Assembly: GCA_903848465.1 (NCBI GenBank)
Contig: CAINGK010000020.1
Coordinates: 1-49,192 of the forward strand
From: an uncultured Verrucomicrobiota bacterium
Lineage (GTDB): Bacteria > Verrucomicrobiota > Verrucomicrobiia > Verrucomicrobiales > Verrucomicrobiaceae
Reading direction: 5' to 3'
Length of the DNA stretch: 49,192 nt
Under the pieces are notes generated by a model that was given only the letters and a program-made list of their open reading frames with translations, had not been told where the DNA came from and ran no database searches. Shown here piece by piece: positions 23,907 through 32,759 of the stretch (positions are counted from its first letter, which is position 1; the number at the start of each line of letters is the position of its first letter). The translations under genes were made by a program, and so were the position numbers.

Positions 23907-26900
23907 ATGAATGAGGCACCTTCACATGACGGAGCCGCCGCGCGGTGGACGCCGCCCGCACCGCAGCATCTGCAGGCCATGCTGCCCCAGTATGATCAGT
24001 GGGAGATGATTGGCTGCGGCGGCATGGGCGCGGTGTATAAAGCGAGGCAGACTTCCCTGGACCGACTTGTGGCGATCAAGGTGCTGCCACCCCAGGTGGC
24101 GGAAGACGAGGCGGATTACATCGACCACTTCAAAAACGAAGCGCGCACGATGGCCAAGATGAACCATCCCGCCATCGTGGCGGTGTACGATTTTGGCGAG
24201 ACCCGGGACGGACTGCTCTACATCGTCATGGAGTACATCGACGGCACGGACGTGTTCAAGATGATCCAGGCGCAGGGCAAACTGCCGGTGGAACACGCCC
24301 TGGCGATCACCGCCCACGTCTGCGATGCTCTGGCCTACGCGCACGAGCACGGCGTCGTTCACCGCGACATCAAACCGGCGAACATTTTGATCAACATGGA
24401 AGGGGCCGTGAAGGTGGCCGACTTCGGCCTGGCCCGCATGCAAGATCCAGGGCAGAGCGAGACCGTGACTGAGGAAGGCACAACCATGGGCACGCCGGAT
24501 TTCGTGGCCCCCGAGGTGCTTATCATCGGCATGCAAGTGGATGGCCGCGCCGATCTGTATGCCGTTGGCGTGATGCTCTACAACATGCTCACGGGAACCA
24601 TCCCGCGCGGCATTTTCCCACAGCCCAGTGAGGTTATCGGATGTGACACACGCTACGATGCCATTGTGCGCAAAGCGATGGAGCAGGATGTGGCGCAGCG
24701 CTATCAGACCTCCCGTGAAATTCGGCGAGACCTCGACCGGATTCTCACGGTACCGGTTGCCAAAGAAAAGCCGGCCCGGCAGGCTCCCGCAGGCGGCATG
24801 TTGCCACGCAAACCCGCGCCACCTCCACCGCCGCCCGGCACCCCATGGGGCATGATCGCCGCTGCGGTGATCGTGCTCGGCGGGGCGGCTGTCCTGCTCA
24901 CACGACTTGGCGGAACAGCCAAGCCAACGCCCCCACCCGAAGTCACTCAGGCTGAGCCAGCCAAACCGGAGCCTGACAAAGCCACCCCAGTGTTGCCGCC
25001 AGCACCTAAGACTGGCGGCATCCCAGCCGATCCCAACAGTCCCGCGCTCCAATTCCCGGTGCTGAATTACAACGGGCACCGGTATCAGGTCGTAACTCAG
25101 GAAGAAGGCCAAGGGATGAACCAAGCCAACGCGCAAAAATATGCCCAAACCCTCGGCGCGCATCTTGTCACCATCAACAATCAGGCTGAGCAGGACTGGA
25201 TGAACCGTGCTCTGCCGCCCTATATCAAGCAGGTTTCGCGCGAGATGGTCACTACGGGCGGCGTGCGCGAAAAGGGTGTTTGGAAATGGGTCACCGGCGA
25301 GCCGTTTGACTTCGTGCAGTGGGAGCCAGGCACTGACGCCGCATCTGAACCGGAGAAAAAATTCATTCTGAAAATCACCAACCGCTCGGCTGACAAAGTG
25401 GTGTGGGGCTTGGGCGGTGACAATGGCGAGCGTGCCTTCATCCTCGAATGGGATACCCCGCTGCCGAGACCGCAACCACCCACGCCCGCTGCACCACCAC
25501 CGCCTGTGGCCGAGAGTGCGGGCGTGAAGCGGCTGCGTGAACTGGAGTCCAGCTTCCGCACAGCGCTGGAGCGTGATGTGCTGGCAGTTTACCGCACCCC
25601 GCTCGAAGACTTGAACACCAAGTACCTTGCCGCTCTGGATCGTGCGCTGGCAGCCGCGATGGCGGCAGCACGTCTGTCGGATGCGCTCGCCCTGCGGGAA
25701 GAAAAGAAGCTCATTGCCAGCCAAAGCCCGCTGCCTGCCGAAGACCCTGCAGAGCTGCCTGCCACATTGAAAGCACTGCGCGCCACCTACCGCACCAGCC
25801 TGCGACCCATCGAGACCGCCCGTAACAACAGCCTCATCACGCTTTTCCTGAAATACGAAAGTGTGCTGAGAACCGAGCAGGCGGAGTGGACCAAGGCCGC
25901 GCGCGAGGACGACGCCAAACTCGCCGGTGAACAGATCGCCAGGCTCCCCCGCGAACGCGCCGCACTGCTCAACGAAGCCAAGGAACTCCTGCCAGGAGGG
26001 CGGGAACTCGTGCTGCAAAAAAAGGATCGCTTCACCTCGGCTGAGACGTTCACGCCGCCTGTGGAGTTCACGATTGTGGCGAAAACGCTCAAAGATGACC
26101 TGCGGCTGGCCTACACCGCCAAACAATTGATTTTCAACTGGGAAAGAAACCAGGACGAACTGCGCCTGGATGCCGACCCCGGCGGTGCCACTCATACGCC
26201 TGGCAAAGGCCGCATCCCGGAAGACACCTTTGTCACCATCCAATGGCGCATCCTGCCGCACATGCAGAGCATCAGTGTCGATGGCAAACGCCGCCTCCTG
26301 CACTTTGGTGACTATTCCAAAGTGGACAAACCGCTGGAAGTGTTTCCGCTGGATCACGTCGTCAGCATCCAATCCGCGAAGGTGAAGGTGCTGGATCTCA
26401 AAGCCCTCGAAGACCAGGTCGCGAGCACTCCCGCGATGCGCGAACCGCTGCTTAACAAAGCCGAATGGACTGGCAAGCTCACGATTCCTGCTGGCACGTA
26501 CCATCCGCTGCGCCGCATCGACATCGGAGCACACGGCAGGAATGACCCAAACGCGCAAAGCGACGAACAGCGTGGCGATGTCACGAGCCTGCCCGGCATG
26601 CGCATCGAAAATGTGCGCTTCCATCTGCGTGAAGGTTCCTGGCAGGCCGCTGGCGGACATTTCCGCGATGTGAAAATTACCGCCGACCTCGGCGGCAAAT
26701 TCTCTGCTCAAGACAGTGTCTTTCAGGATTGCGTGTTCGCCAAGGAAGGGCCCTGGCATGTGGGGTTTTTCAGTTCCAAATGGCAGTTCACCAACTGCGT
26801 GCTTGCCGGTTCCTTCATGCGGGGATGGAAGCTCCTGGATGTGGGTATGAAGCTCGAATCAGCCACCCTGATCGACGTTCATCTGGTCCCCATCGGGTTC

Positions 26901-27230
26901 AAAGAGGACGCCGCCGCCGAAGCAACTAGAGACTGGCTTAGCATTCAGAACTGCCGCTTCATCAACTGCCATGTGCCCGAGAGCTTTGCACTGGCCACCA
27001 AGAACTGTGTCTTTGAAAAATGCACCTTCGGTGTCCCCGAGGAAAAGCTGCCGGTCAAATCACCGCTGAGCGCCATCATCTATGTGCAGGATTGTACCAA
27101 CCAGCCTCAAGCCGGGACGGGACGCTCCATCGAGGCAAAACCCGCCGCGCAGCTCACCACCAAGGCCGGTGCCACTCTGCCCTATGTGTTCACCAACGAG
27201 CGGCTCGATTTTCAAAATCCGCCGCAGTGA
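23907..27230 (+). CDS. receptor-like Ser/Thr protein kinase with C-type-lectin-like domain
   Basis: A 1107-aa membrane kinase. The Hanks-type kinase domain (about 27-290) has IGCGGMGAVYKA, the VAIKVLP lysine, HRDIKPANIL near 152, DFGLARM and GTPDFVAPEVL, so it should be active. A Pro-rich linker leads to one transmembrane helix at about 313-333. Outside, residues 380-520 form a C-type-lectin-like domain (TLGAHLVTINNQAEQDWM, then GVWKWVTGEPFDFVQWEPG). Next comes a long helical stretch, likely coiled coil (about 535-700), then a C-terminal part with repeated short FxNC-type words (GCRFINCHVP, KNCVFEKCTF) like a beta-helix. Such kinases are typical of Verrucomicrobia and Planctomycetes. Ligand unknown. 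Confidence 0.92.
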   Translation: MNEAPSHDGAAARWTPPAPQHLQAMLPQYDQWEMIGCGGMGAVYKARQTSLDRLVAIKVLPPQVAEDEADYIDHFKNEARTMAKMNHPAIVAVYDFGETRDGLLYIVMEYIDGTDVFKMIQAQGKLPVEHALAITAHVCDALAYAHEHGVVHRDIKPANILINMEGAVKVADFGLARMQDPGQSETVTEEGTTMGTPDFVAPEVLIIGMQVDGRADLYAVGVMLYNMLTGTIPRGIFPQPSEVIGCDTRYDAIVRKAMEQDVAQRYQTSREIRRDLDRILTVPVAKEKPARQAPAGGMLPRKPAPPPPPPGTPWGMIAAAVIVLGGAAVLLTRLGGTAKPTPPPEVTQAEPAKPEPDKATPVLPPAPKTGGIPADPNSPALQFPVLNYNGHRYQVVTQEEGQGMNQANAQKYAQTLGAHLVTINNQAEQDWMNRALPPYIKQVSREMVTTGGVREKGVWKWVTGEPFDFVQWEPGTDAASEPEKKFILKITNRSADKVVWGLGGDNGERAFILEWDTPLPRPQPPTPAAPPPPVAESAGVKRLRELESSFRTALERDVLAVYRTPLEDLNTKYLAALDRALAAAMAAARLSDALALREEKKLIASQSPLPAEDPAELPATLKALRATYRTSLRPIETARNNSLITLFLKYESVLRTEQAEWTKAAREDDAKLAGEQIARLPRERAALLNEAKELLPGGRELVLQKKDRFTSAETFTPPVEFTIVAKTLKDDLRLAYTAKQLIFNWERNQDELRLDADPGGATHTPGKGRIPEDTFVTIQWRILPHMQSISVDGKRRLLHFGDYSKVDKPLEVFPLDHVVSIQSAKVKVLDLKALEDQVASTPAMREPLLNKAEWTGKLTIPAGTYHPLRRIDIGAHGRNDPNAQSDEQRGDVTSLPGMRIENVRFHLREGSWQAAGGHFRDVKITADLGGKFSAQDSVFQDCVFAKEGPWHVGFFSSKWQFTNCVLAGSFMRGWKLLDVGMKLESATLIDVHLVPIGFKEDAAAEATRDWLSIQNCRFINCHVPESFALATKNCVFEKCTFGVPEEKLPVKSPLSAIIYVQDCTNQPQAGTGRSIEAKPAAQLTTKAGATLPYVFTNERLDFQNPPQ

Positions 27231-27389
27231 GCCTGGGGACCCTCCAACTATTTTCCGATGGCGGAGCCATCCATGAGCCGTGAGATGCCGTTGACCATAA
27301 CCGGTAGCAGTGAAAGCAGAGCCGTGGATGGTGGACGTTTCTGTCTTCCTCGCTGCGGAAATGGGTTTGAGAAGCCGCCTGGTCAAAGC

Positions 27390-28361
27390 TCAGCGTGCCG
27401 CACCGGTGCCGTTTTGCTGGAAGTAGGCGTCGCGCATGCGGCGGAGCTCTTCGAGGCGGGAGGAGATTTCGGTGTGTTCACGGGCTTTTTCGGCTTTCTG
27501 CTGGGTGACGAAGTGATTGTTGCTGCCGAGGCTGCGCCAGGGTCCGGCGGGGACTTCGCTGACATCCACAAAGCGCCAGTCACAGCGACCGCTACTTGAG
27601 ATGCCCAAGTAGTCACGCACGCCGGGGGAGATGTCGAGTCCGGCACCGCGATTGCTCGTGTTCTTCGGCCGTGCATTGCCGAAGACGTACTCATGGTCAT
27701 CCGTCACAAAGGGGCCGCAGTCCTCCCACTGGGCGTAGCAGACGCGGTTGCCATAGCGAATCGCGATCCACTGCCCTTTCAGCACTGTTTTACCAGAGCG
27801 CACGAAGCGCTGCTTGAACCATGGGATGACCTTGGATGCCTCCGGCTTGTGGGAGTCGAAGTCGATCACATCATTGTAGGGCAGAGCCACATAGAAGGGG
27901 TTCTGTTTCGGAGTGAACCCGGCTGGTGTGAAATTGTCCTTTCGCTTGGTGGGATCAGGATCGTCGTAACCGCCGTAGTTTTGCATCCACTGCGTGTCCC
28001 AGGAGCTTTTATCGTTGGGCGTGGGATTGTTTTCCGTCGGCTCCTCGCCCACCCAGAATACGGTGGCGACGATGTCCAGCTTCCAAGGATAGCGGGCGTA
28101 GCCCAGATGCGGCATCGAAGACGAAGTGAAATTGGGCAGTGTGGCCGAAATGGTGCGAGGCGGCGGCGGTTGAGACGCCGATTTCGTGGGCGCAGGAGCG
28201 GCGGGTTTGCTTTTGGCAGATGCCGGAGCAGCGCCGCCTTTTTTCAATGCAGCGGCAGCACCTGTGGCGGAAACGGTGGAAGCCCCCTGACCAAACGCCG
28301 ACACTGCCGCCGCGAGAAATGCGACGACGACGAAGGAGCTGATAGAGCGTTCGACGATCAT
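27390..28361 (-). CDS. exported protein with RlpA/expansin-like barrel pattern
   Basis: A 323-aa protein with a signal peptide from ATG 28361 (SSFVVVAFLAAAVSAFGQG, cleavage near SAFG). An Ala/Pro/Lys-rich linker follows (about 27-68). The folded part is rich in Trp, Tyr, Asp and Gly. The segment GNRVCYAQWEDCGPF followed by GAGLDISPGVRDYLG resembles the double-psi barrel of RlpA and expansin-like proteins, which bind or cut cell-wall glycans; this is a pattern match, not proof. The last 40 residues form a charged helix (QQKAEKAREHTEISSRLEEL). The frame continues upstream to 28424 without signal-peptide character. It is convergent with the kinase gene. Confidence 0.6.
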   Translation of the reverse strand: MIVERSISSFVVVAFLAAAVSAFGQGASTVSATGAAAALKKGGAAPASAKSKPAAPAPTKSASQPPPPRTISATLPNFTSSSMPHLGYARYPWKLDIVATVFWVGEEPTENNPTPNDKSSWDTQWMQNYGGYDDPDPTKRKDNFTPAGFTPKQNPFYVALPYNDVIDFDSHKPEASKVIPWFKQRFVRSGKTVLKGQWIAIRYGNRVCYAQWEDCGPFVTDDHEYVFGNARPKNTSNRGAGLDISPGVRDYLGISSSGRCDWRFVDVSEVPAGPWRSLGSNNHFVTQQKAEKAREHTEISSRLEELRRMRDAYFQQNGTGAAR

Positions 28362-28567
28362 GGGGGGCGGTTGGACAGAAATGTAGCAGCTTACCATGGC
28401 AAACCGCAATCTGCAATTTACCACGTTAGCCCCAGCGGCCTAGCGGCGAAAATCTAGCTCGTTCCACCAAACCACTGTGCTTAATCATGGACACAAACAG
28501 CACCTGCGCTGTTCAAAACTCCACTTCGCCGCCGCACAATCCCATGCAAGAGGCACTGACTATCCAC

Positions 28568-30172
28568 TCAATAGCGGCGCAGGGTGGAGTCCAGCGGCGG
28601 CCGCGTGTCGTCTGTGCGCGGGAAGTCCAGCGTGTAGTGAAGCCCACGGCTTTCGTGCCGGCGGATGGCGCATTCGACGATGAGGGAGGCGGTTTCGACC
28701 AGATTGCGCAGTTCCAGGATTTCGCTGGTGACGTGGTTGTTCCAGTAGAACTCCTGCACCTCGCGCTTGAGATTGCGCAGGCGTGCTGCGGCACGTTGAA
28801 GACGCTTGTTGGTGCGCACGATGGAAACGTAGTCCCACATCAGGCGCCGGATTTCGTCCCAGTTGTGGTAGATGACGACGAGTTCGTCGTTTTCCACGAC
28901 ACCGCTGGTCTGCCAGGGGCGCAGTTCATAGCTTTGCTCGGCTATTTTCCCCTGCGGGATCTTTTTGAGCAGGTGCGCCACCGCACGCTGGGCAGTGACG
29001 CAGCACTCAAGCAGCGAATTGCTGGCCAGACGATTGGCCCCGTGCAGGCCGGTGCAGCCCACCTCGCCCACGGCGCAAAGTCCCCGGATGCTGGTGGCCC
29101 CGTTCACATCGGTCAAAACGCCACCGCATTGATAATGAGCGGCAGGCACGACCGGAATGGGCTCCTTGGTGATGTCGATGCCGACATCCAGGCAGGCTTT
29201 CTGAATGTTCGGAAAGTGACTGGCAATGAACTCTGGCGACCGGTGGCTGATGTCGAGATAGACGCAGGGGCCGCCAGTCTTCTTGATCTCATGGTCGATC
29301 GCTCGTGCCACGATGTCACGAGGTGCCAGCGAGCCACGCGGATCATACCGCTGCATGAACTCCTGCCCGTCTTTGCCGATCAAGCGTGCGCCTTCACCCC
29401 GGAGGGCCTCGCTGATGAGGTAGGAGCGATTCTGCGGATGATAGAGGCAGGTCGGATGAAACTGGATGAATTCCATGTCCGAAATGGTGGCACCAGCGCG
29501 CCAGGCCATGGCTACACCGTCACCTGTCGCGACGCGGGGATTGGTGGTGTATAAATACACCCGGCCGCAGCCGCCCGTGGCGAGAATGACGCGATCCGAG
29601 CGGAAGGTGTGTACCTCGCCGCTGGTTTCATCGAGCACATACAGTCCGAGCACACGGTCCTCGGAGACGAGGCCGAGCTTGGCCGTCGTCAGGATGTCGA
29701 TGGCGTAATGGTTTTCGTAGATCGTGATGTTCGGGTTGGCACGAACGGTGGCGAGCAGCTTTTCGGTGATTTCCCGCCCGGTGGCATCCGCTGCATGCAG
29801 CACACGGCGGGCGGTGTGACCGCCCTCACGGGTCAGATCGAACTCCAGATGGCCGTCCACCGCCTCGCGTTGATCAAAATGCACGCCCCACTTCACCAGA
29901 TCGGCAATGCGCGCCGGGCCTTCGCTCACGATGGTGCGAACTGCGGCCTCTTTACACAAACCCGCCCCGGCGATGAGGGTGTCGCTGACATGCTTTTCGA
30001 TGGAGTCATTCTCCGCCGTCACGCAGGCGATGCCGCCCTGCGCCCAGTTCGAGTTGGAGTCCAAAACTCCGCGCTTGGTGATCATGAGCACCCTGCCATG
30101 CTCGGAGGCATGCAACGCGGCGACCAGTCCGCCTGCCCCGGTTCCGACGATGATAAAGTCTGCCTCAATCAT
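28568..30172 (-). CDS. nadB: L-aspartate oxidase
   Basis: NadB oxidises L-aspartate to iminoaspartate for NAD synthesis, using FAD. The 534-aa protein starts IIVGTGAGGLVAALHASEHG (FAD Rossmann motif), then NWAQGGIACV, and the characteristic GGHTARRVLHAADATGREI near 118-136. Flavin-contacting ATGGCGRVYLYTTNPRVATGDG lies near 218, and HPTCLYHPQNRSYLISEALRGEGA near 257 carries active-site His and Arg. The C-terminal helical domain has AVGEVGCTGLHGANRLASNSLLE. I chose ATG 30172 because the family begins there; the frame runs upstream to 30283. nadA and nadC are not adjacent. Confidence 0.96.
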   Translation of the reverse strand: MIEADFIIVGTGAGGLVAALHASEHGRVLMITKRGVLDSNSNWAQGGIACVTAENDSIEKHVSDTLIAGAGLCKEAAVRTIVSEGPARIADLVKWGVHFDQREAVDGHLEFDLTREGGHTARRVLHAADATGREITEKLLATVRANPNITIYENHYAIDILTTAKLGLVSEDRVLGLYVLDETSGEVHTFRSDRVILATGGCGRVYLYTTNPRVATGDGVAMAWRAGATISDMEFIQFHPTCLYHPQNRSYLISEALRGEGARLIGKDGQEFMQRYDPRGSLAPRDIVARAIDHEIKKTGGPCVYLDISHRSPEFIASHFPNIQKACLDVGIDITKEPIPVVPAAHYQCGGVLTDVNGATSIRGLCAVGEVGCTGLHGANRLASNSLLECCVTAQRAVAHLLKKIPQGKIAEQSYELRPWQTSGVVENDELVVIYHNWDEIRRLMWDYVSIVRTNKRLQRAAARLRNLKREVQEFYWNNHVTSEILELRNLVETASLIVECAIRRHESRGLHYTLDFPRTDDTRPPLDSTLRRY

Positions 30173-30219
30173 GAATTTGGGTGACTCTTTCGTCGCGGAA
30201 CCAGCAAGATGCAAATGCA

Positions 30220-31338
30220 CTACCAACTCGTTCCCAAACTCCAGCGCGTGGCGAGATCCAGCAGATCGGGGCGCAGCGGCCACTCATCGGCACGCGCCTC
30301 CTGGCCTTCGTGGCGATGGCTGGCACCCTTGAGCACCATGCAGCCGGTGTTGTCGCCAATCTGACGGATCGTTTCGATTTCTTCAGCGGACAGGCACTGC
30401 GCGGGCAGTGCAGCGAGATCGTCCAGTTTGCTCTCAATCGTGCGGGCACCTTCGCCGTGCTCCTGGATGAGGGTGGGAACGACGCTCTTCACTGCCGTGT
30501 TGCCCAAGGTCCACAAGCAAGCGAGTTGGAGCAAGGAGATGCCATGCTTCTCCGCAATCGGACGCACTTTCTCAAGCTTCTCGACCCCGTGCTCGATCCA
30601 GCCGCCGGGGCGGTGCGTACGATGGTCGCCATCACGGAATTTATGGCCCGTTTTCACGTCATCGTGAAACAGACCGCCGTAATCGACCACACGGGCCAGA
30701 ATATCGACGTTGTTCTTGGCCGCCGCTCCCAGCACATGCTGGCCGGGCCAGGGCTCAAAGGGGTTCAGAATGATCATCGCCCAGTCCATGCGGTCGCCGA
30801 AACGCTCAAAGCACTCGATCATATCGAGGGTGAAGCCGTTCGCCGGTCCGGGCGCGATGCCAAGGCGATCCGTCAGACCGTCCGTTTTGAGTGCCGTGAA
30901 GGCATCCCACACCTTTTCGCTGGTGTAGCTGATGCTGTCCGGATTGTGCAGCATGAGCAGGTCAAACTTGGAGGTCTGGCAGCGCTCCAGGCTCTTCTCT
31001 GTGGCCATCTTGAGGTAGTCATAATACTTCTCCGGGCCGCGCAGCGCCGGATCAGTGAAGCGTGGATACCCTTTCGACCCCTGGCGAATACCTTCATAAA
31101 TGTCGTGGCCCACGATGCCGACGAGGCAGTATTCCTCACGGGGGATGCCTTTGAGCGCCTCGCCCAGCAATGCATCGGCACGACCTACCCCGTACACATC
31201 CGCCGTGACAAAGGTGCGCACGCCTTTTTCAAACGAATCGCGCATGAGCTGCTTGTAATGCTCCTCGGAGAGCTGTTCTCCATAGTGCATGAAACGTCCG
31301 CCGCTCCAGGTGCCGTAGGCTGTTCGAGTGAGGTTCAT
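30220..31338 (-). CDS. aldo/keto reductase family protein
   Basis: A 372-aa TIM-barrel oxidoreductase of the aldo/keto reductase family. The catalytic region reads FVTADVYGVGRADALLGEAL (Asp and Tyr of the tetrad), followed by EEYCLVGIVGHDIYEG in the expected Lys segment, though the Lys is not clearly in place. FDLLMLHNPDSI gives the His. ALKTDGLTDRLGIAPGPANG and LARVVDYGGLFHDDV follow. The C-terminal part holds HGISLLQLACLWTLGN and an insert typical of longer members. I chose ATG 31338 over 31431 by family start. It is 47 bp upstream of nadB on the same strand and may be cotranscribed. Substrate unknown. Confidence 0.85.
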   Translation of the reverse strand: MNLTRTAYGTWSGGRFMHYGEQLSEEHYKQLMRDSFEKGVRTFVTADVYGVGRADALLGEALKGIPREEYCLVGIVGHDIYEGIRQGSKGYPRFTDPALRGPEKYYDYLKMATEKSLERCQTSKFDLLMLHNPDSISYTSEKVWDAFTALKTDGLTDRLGIAPGPANGFTLDMIECFERFGDRMDWAMIILNPFEPWPGQHVLGAAAKNNVDILARVVDYGGLFHDDVKTGHKFRDGDHRTHRPGGWIEHGVEKLEKVRPIAEKHGISLLQLACLWTLGNTAVKSVVPTLIQEHGEGARTIESKLDDLAALPAQCLSAEEIETIRQIGDNTGCMVLKGASHRHEGQEARADEWPLRPDLLDLATRWSLGTSW

Positions 31339-31487
31339 AAAAGGGTCAGGTTGGTAATTTGAGGGGAGGATACATAACGATTCCGCCCGGTGTTTCAAAC
31401 AGGGATCATGCCTGAAACCACCAACGCCCATGATTTGACAAAATTAGCCAACTGCGACACCTCGCCAGAGACCACCGCCTGCGCCTC

Positions 31488-32744
31488 ATGAAAAAAACGT
31501 CTGCCAATCGCAAAACCAGCAGCCCGGCCCAAGCGAAAGCCGACGGCGTCCCCGCGCTCCTCACCGAAGTCCGGCAGCTTATCCAGAGCGCCCGGTGCGG
31601 CGTGTCCACCGTCGTGGACACCTTCCAGGTGATGACCAACTTCGAAATCGGCCGCCGCATCGTTGAACACGAGCAGAAGGGCGCAAAGCGTGCGGCTTAT
31701 GGTGCGGAGTTGCTCAAGGAGCTGTCCGCAAGATTGACTGAGGAGTTTGGGCGTGGCTTTTCGAAAAGCAATTTAGCTGCAATGAGGTCTTTTTACCTTA
31801 TGTGGTCAGATCGGGTTCAGATTTTCCAACAGCCTATTGGAAAATTGATCGAATCCGAGATTTCGCAGCAGCCAATTGTGATGTTGGATGCCCATCAAAC
31901 TCCCCAGACAGTGTCTGGAAAATCAGTCTCAAAAAAGATTCGCCAACAGCCTGTTGGCAAATCAGACGCGGCCCAAAAAAGTCAGCAGCCTGCTGACCAA
32001 TTGCCAATTTCCCAGCAGGCTGCTGGGAAATTCACCTTCACCTTGAGTTGGACTCATTACGTCACCCTCCTCTCCGTCAAAGACCCCGACGAACGTAGCT
32101 TCTACGAAATCGAAGCCACCAATGCCGGATGGTCCGTTCCCGAGCTCAAGCGCCAGAAAGCTTCCTGCCTTTACGAGCGCCTTGCTCTCAGCCGGGACAA
32201 AGAAGGCATCCGCAAACTCGCCCGCGAAGGGCAGGTCATCGTCCGACCTGAGGATCTGCTGAAGGAGCCGCTCGTGCTCGAATTCCTCGGACTTGATGAC
32301 AAAGCCAGCTACTCCGAAAACGACATGGAGCAGGCTATCATCGGCCGCCTTGAACACTTTCTCCTCGAACTCGGCAAAGGCTTCCTCTTCGAGGCCCGCC
32401 AAAAGCGCTTCACCTTCGATGAAGACCACTACTTCGTGGATCTCGTCTTCTACAATCGCCTCCTCCGCTGCTACGTCATTATTGACCTCAAGCTCGACAA
32501 GCTCACGCATCAAGACCTGGGCCAGATGCAGATGTACGTGAACTACTACGACCGCGAGGTGAAGCTCCCAGATGAGAACCCCACCATCGGTCTCCTCCTC
32601 TGCAAGTCAGCCAAAAAGACCGTCGTCGAACTCACCCTGCCCCAAGGCACGAACATCCACGCCAAGGAATACAGTCTCTATCTGCCTTCCAAAGAGGTGC
32701 TGAAGCAAAAGCTCGACGAGTGGAGCGCTGCGGTGACCCAATAA
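31488..32744 (+). CDS. DUF1016/YhcG-type PDDEXK nuclease with palindrome-coded linker
   Basis: A 418-aa protein of the DUF1016/YhcG family. The N-terminal DUF1016_N region (about 22-108) has VMTNFEIGRRIVEHEQKGA and GFSKSNLAAMRSFYL. The C-terminal PDDEXK nuclease-like domain (about 183-375) has LSWTHYVTLLSVKD, FYEIEATNAGWSVPELKRQ, LELGKGFLFEARQKRF and the catalytic DLVFYNRLLRCYVIIDLK. Between them, residues 111-182 are a repetitive linker with QQPIGK, QQPVGK, QTVSGK, QQPADQ and QQAAGK words. At the DNA level these are short palindromes (see repeat entry). YhcG-like proteins are linked to accessory and defence islands. It is convergent with murG, 15 bases apart, and looks like a recent insertion there. 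Confidence 0.88.
   Translation: MKKTSANRKTSSPAQAKADGVPALLTEVRQLIQSARCGVSTVVDTFQVMTNFEIGRRIVEHEQKGAKRAAYGAELLKELSARLTEEFGRGFSKSNLAAMRSFYLMWSDRVQIFQQPIGKLIESEISQQPIVMLDAHQTPQTVSGKSVSKKIRQQPVGKSDAAQKSQQPADQLPISQQAAGKFTFTLSWTHYVTLLSVKDPDERSFYEIEATNAGWSVPELKRQKASCLYERLALSRDKEGIRKLAREGQVIVRPEDLLKEPLVLEFLGLDDKASYSENDMEQAIIGRLEHFLLELGKGFLFEARQKRFTFDEDHYFVDLVFYNRLLRCYVIIDLKLDKLTHQDLGQMQMYVNYYDREVKLPDENPTIGLLLCKSAKKTVVELTLPQGTNIHAKEYSLYLPSKEVLKQKLDEWSAAVTQ
31821..32032. repeat. series of coding palindromes in the DUF1016 linker
   Basis: Five odd-length palindromes with a single central base: 31821-31845 (12-bp arms, one mismatch), 31904-31918 (7-bp arms), 31942-31958 (8-bp), 31981-31997 (8-bp) and 32006-32032 (13-bp, perfect). 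A sixth, decayed one lies near 31863-31881. Each encodes a Q-x-x-G-K-like word. Arm sequences differ between copies but stay self-complementary, so the palindrome, not the word, seems to be kept. Confidence 0.85.
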
Positions 32745-32759
32745 GAGACTAAGCCCCCC

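Noticed and set aside
23922..26759. 945-aa open frame on the minus strand
   Set aside because: It is the antisense shadow of the Ser/Thr kinase gene, whose domains are clear.
31821..32032. Reading the nuclease linker repeats as a CRISPR array
   Set aside because: Units are short, unevenly spaced, lie within an open frame and have no conserved direct repeat with unique spacers.
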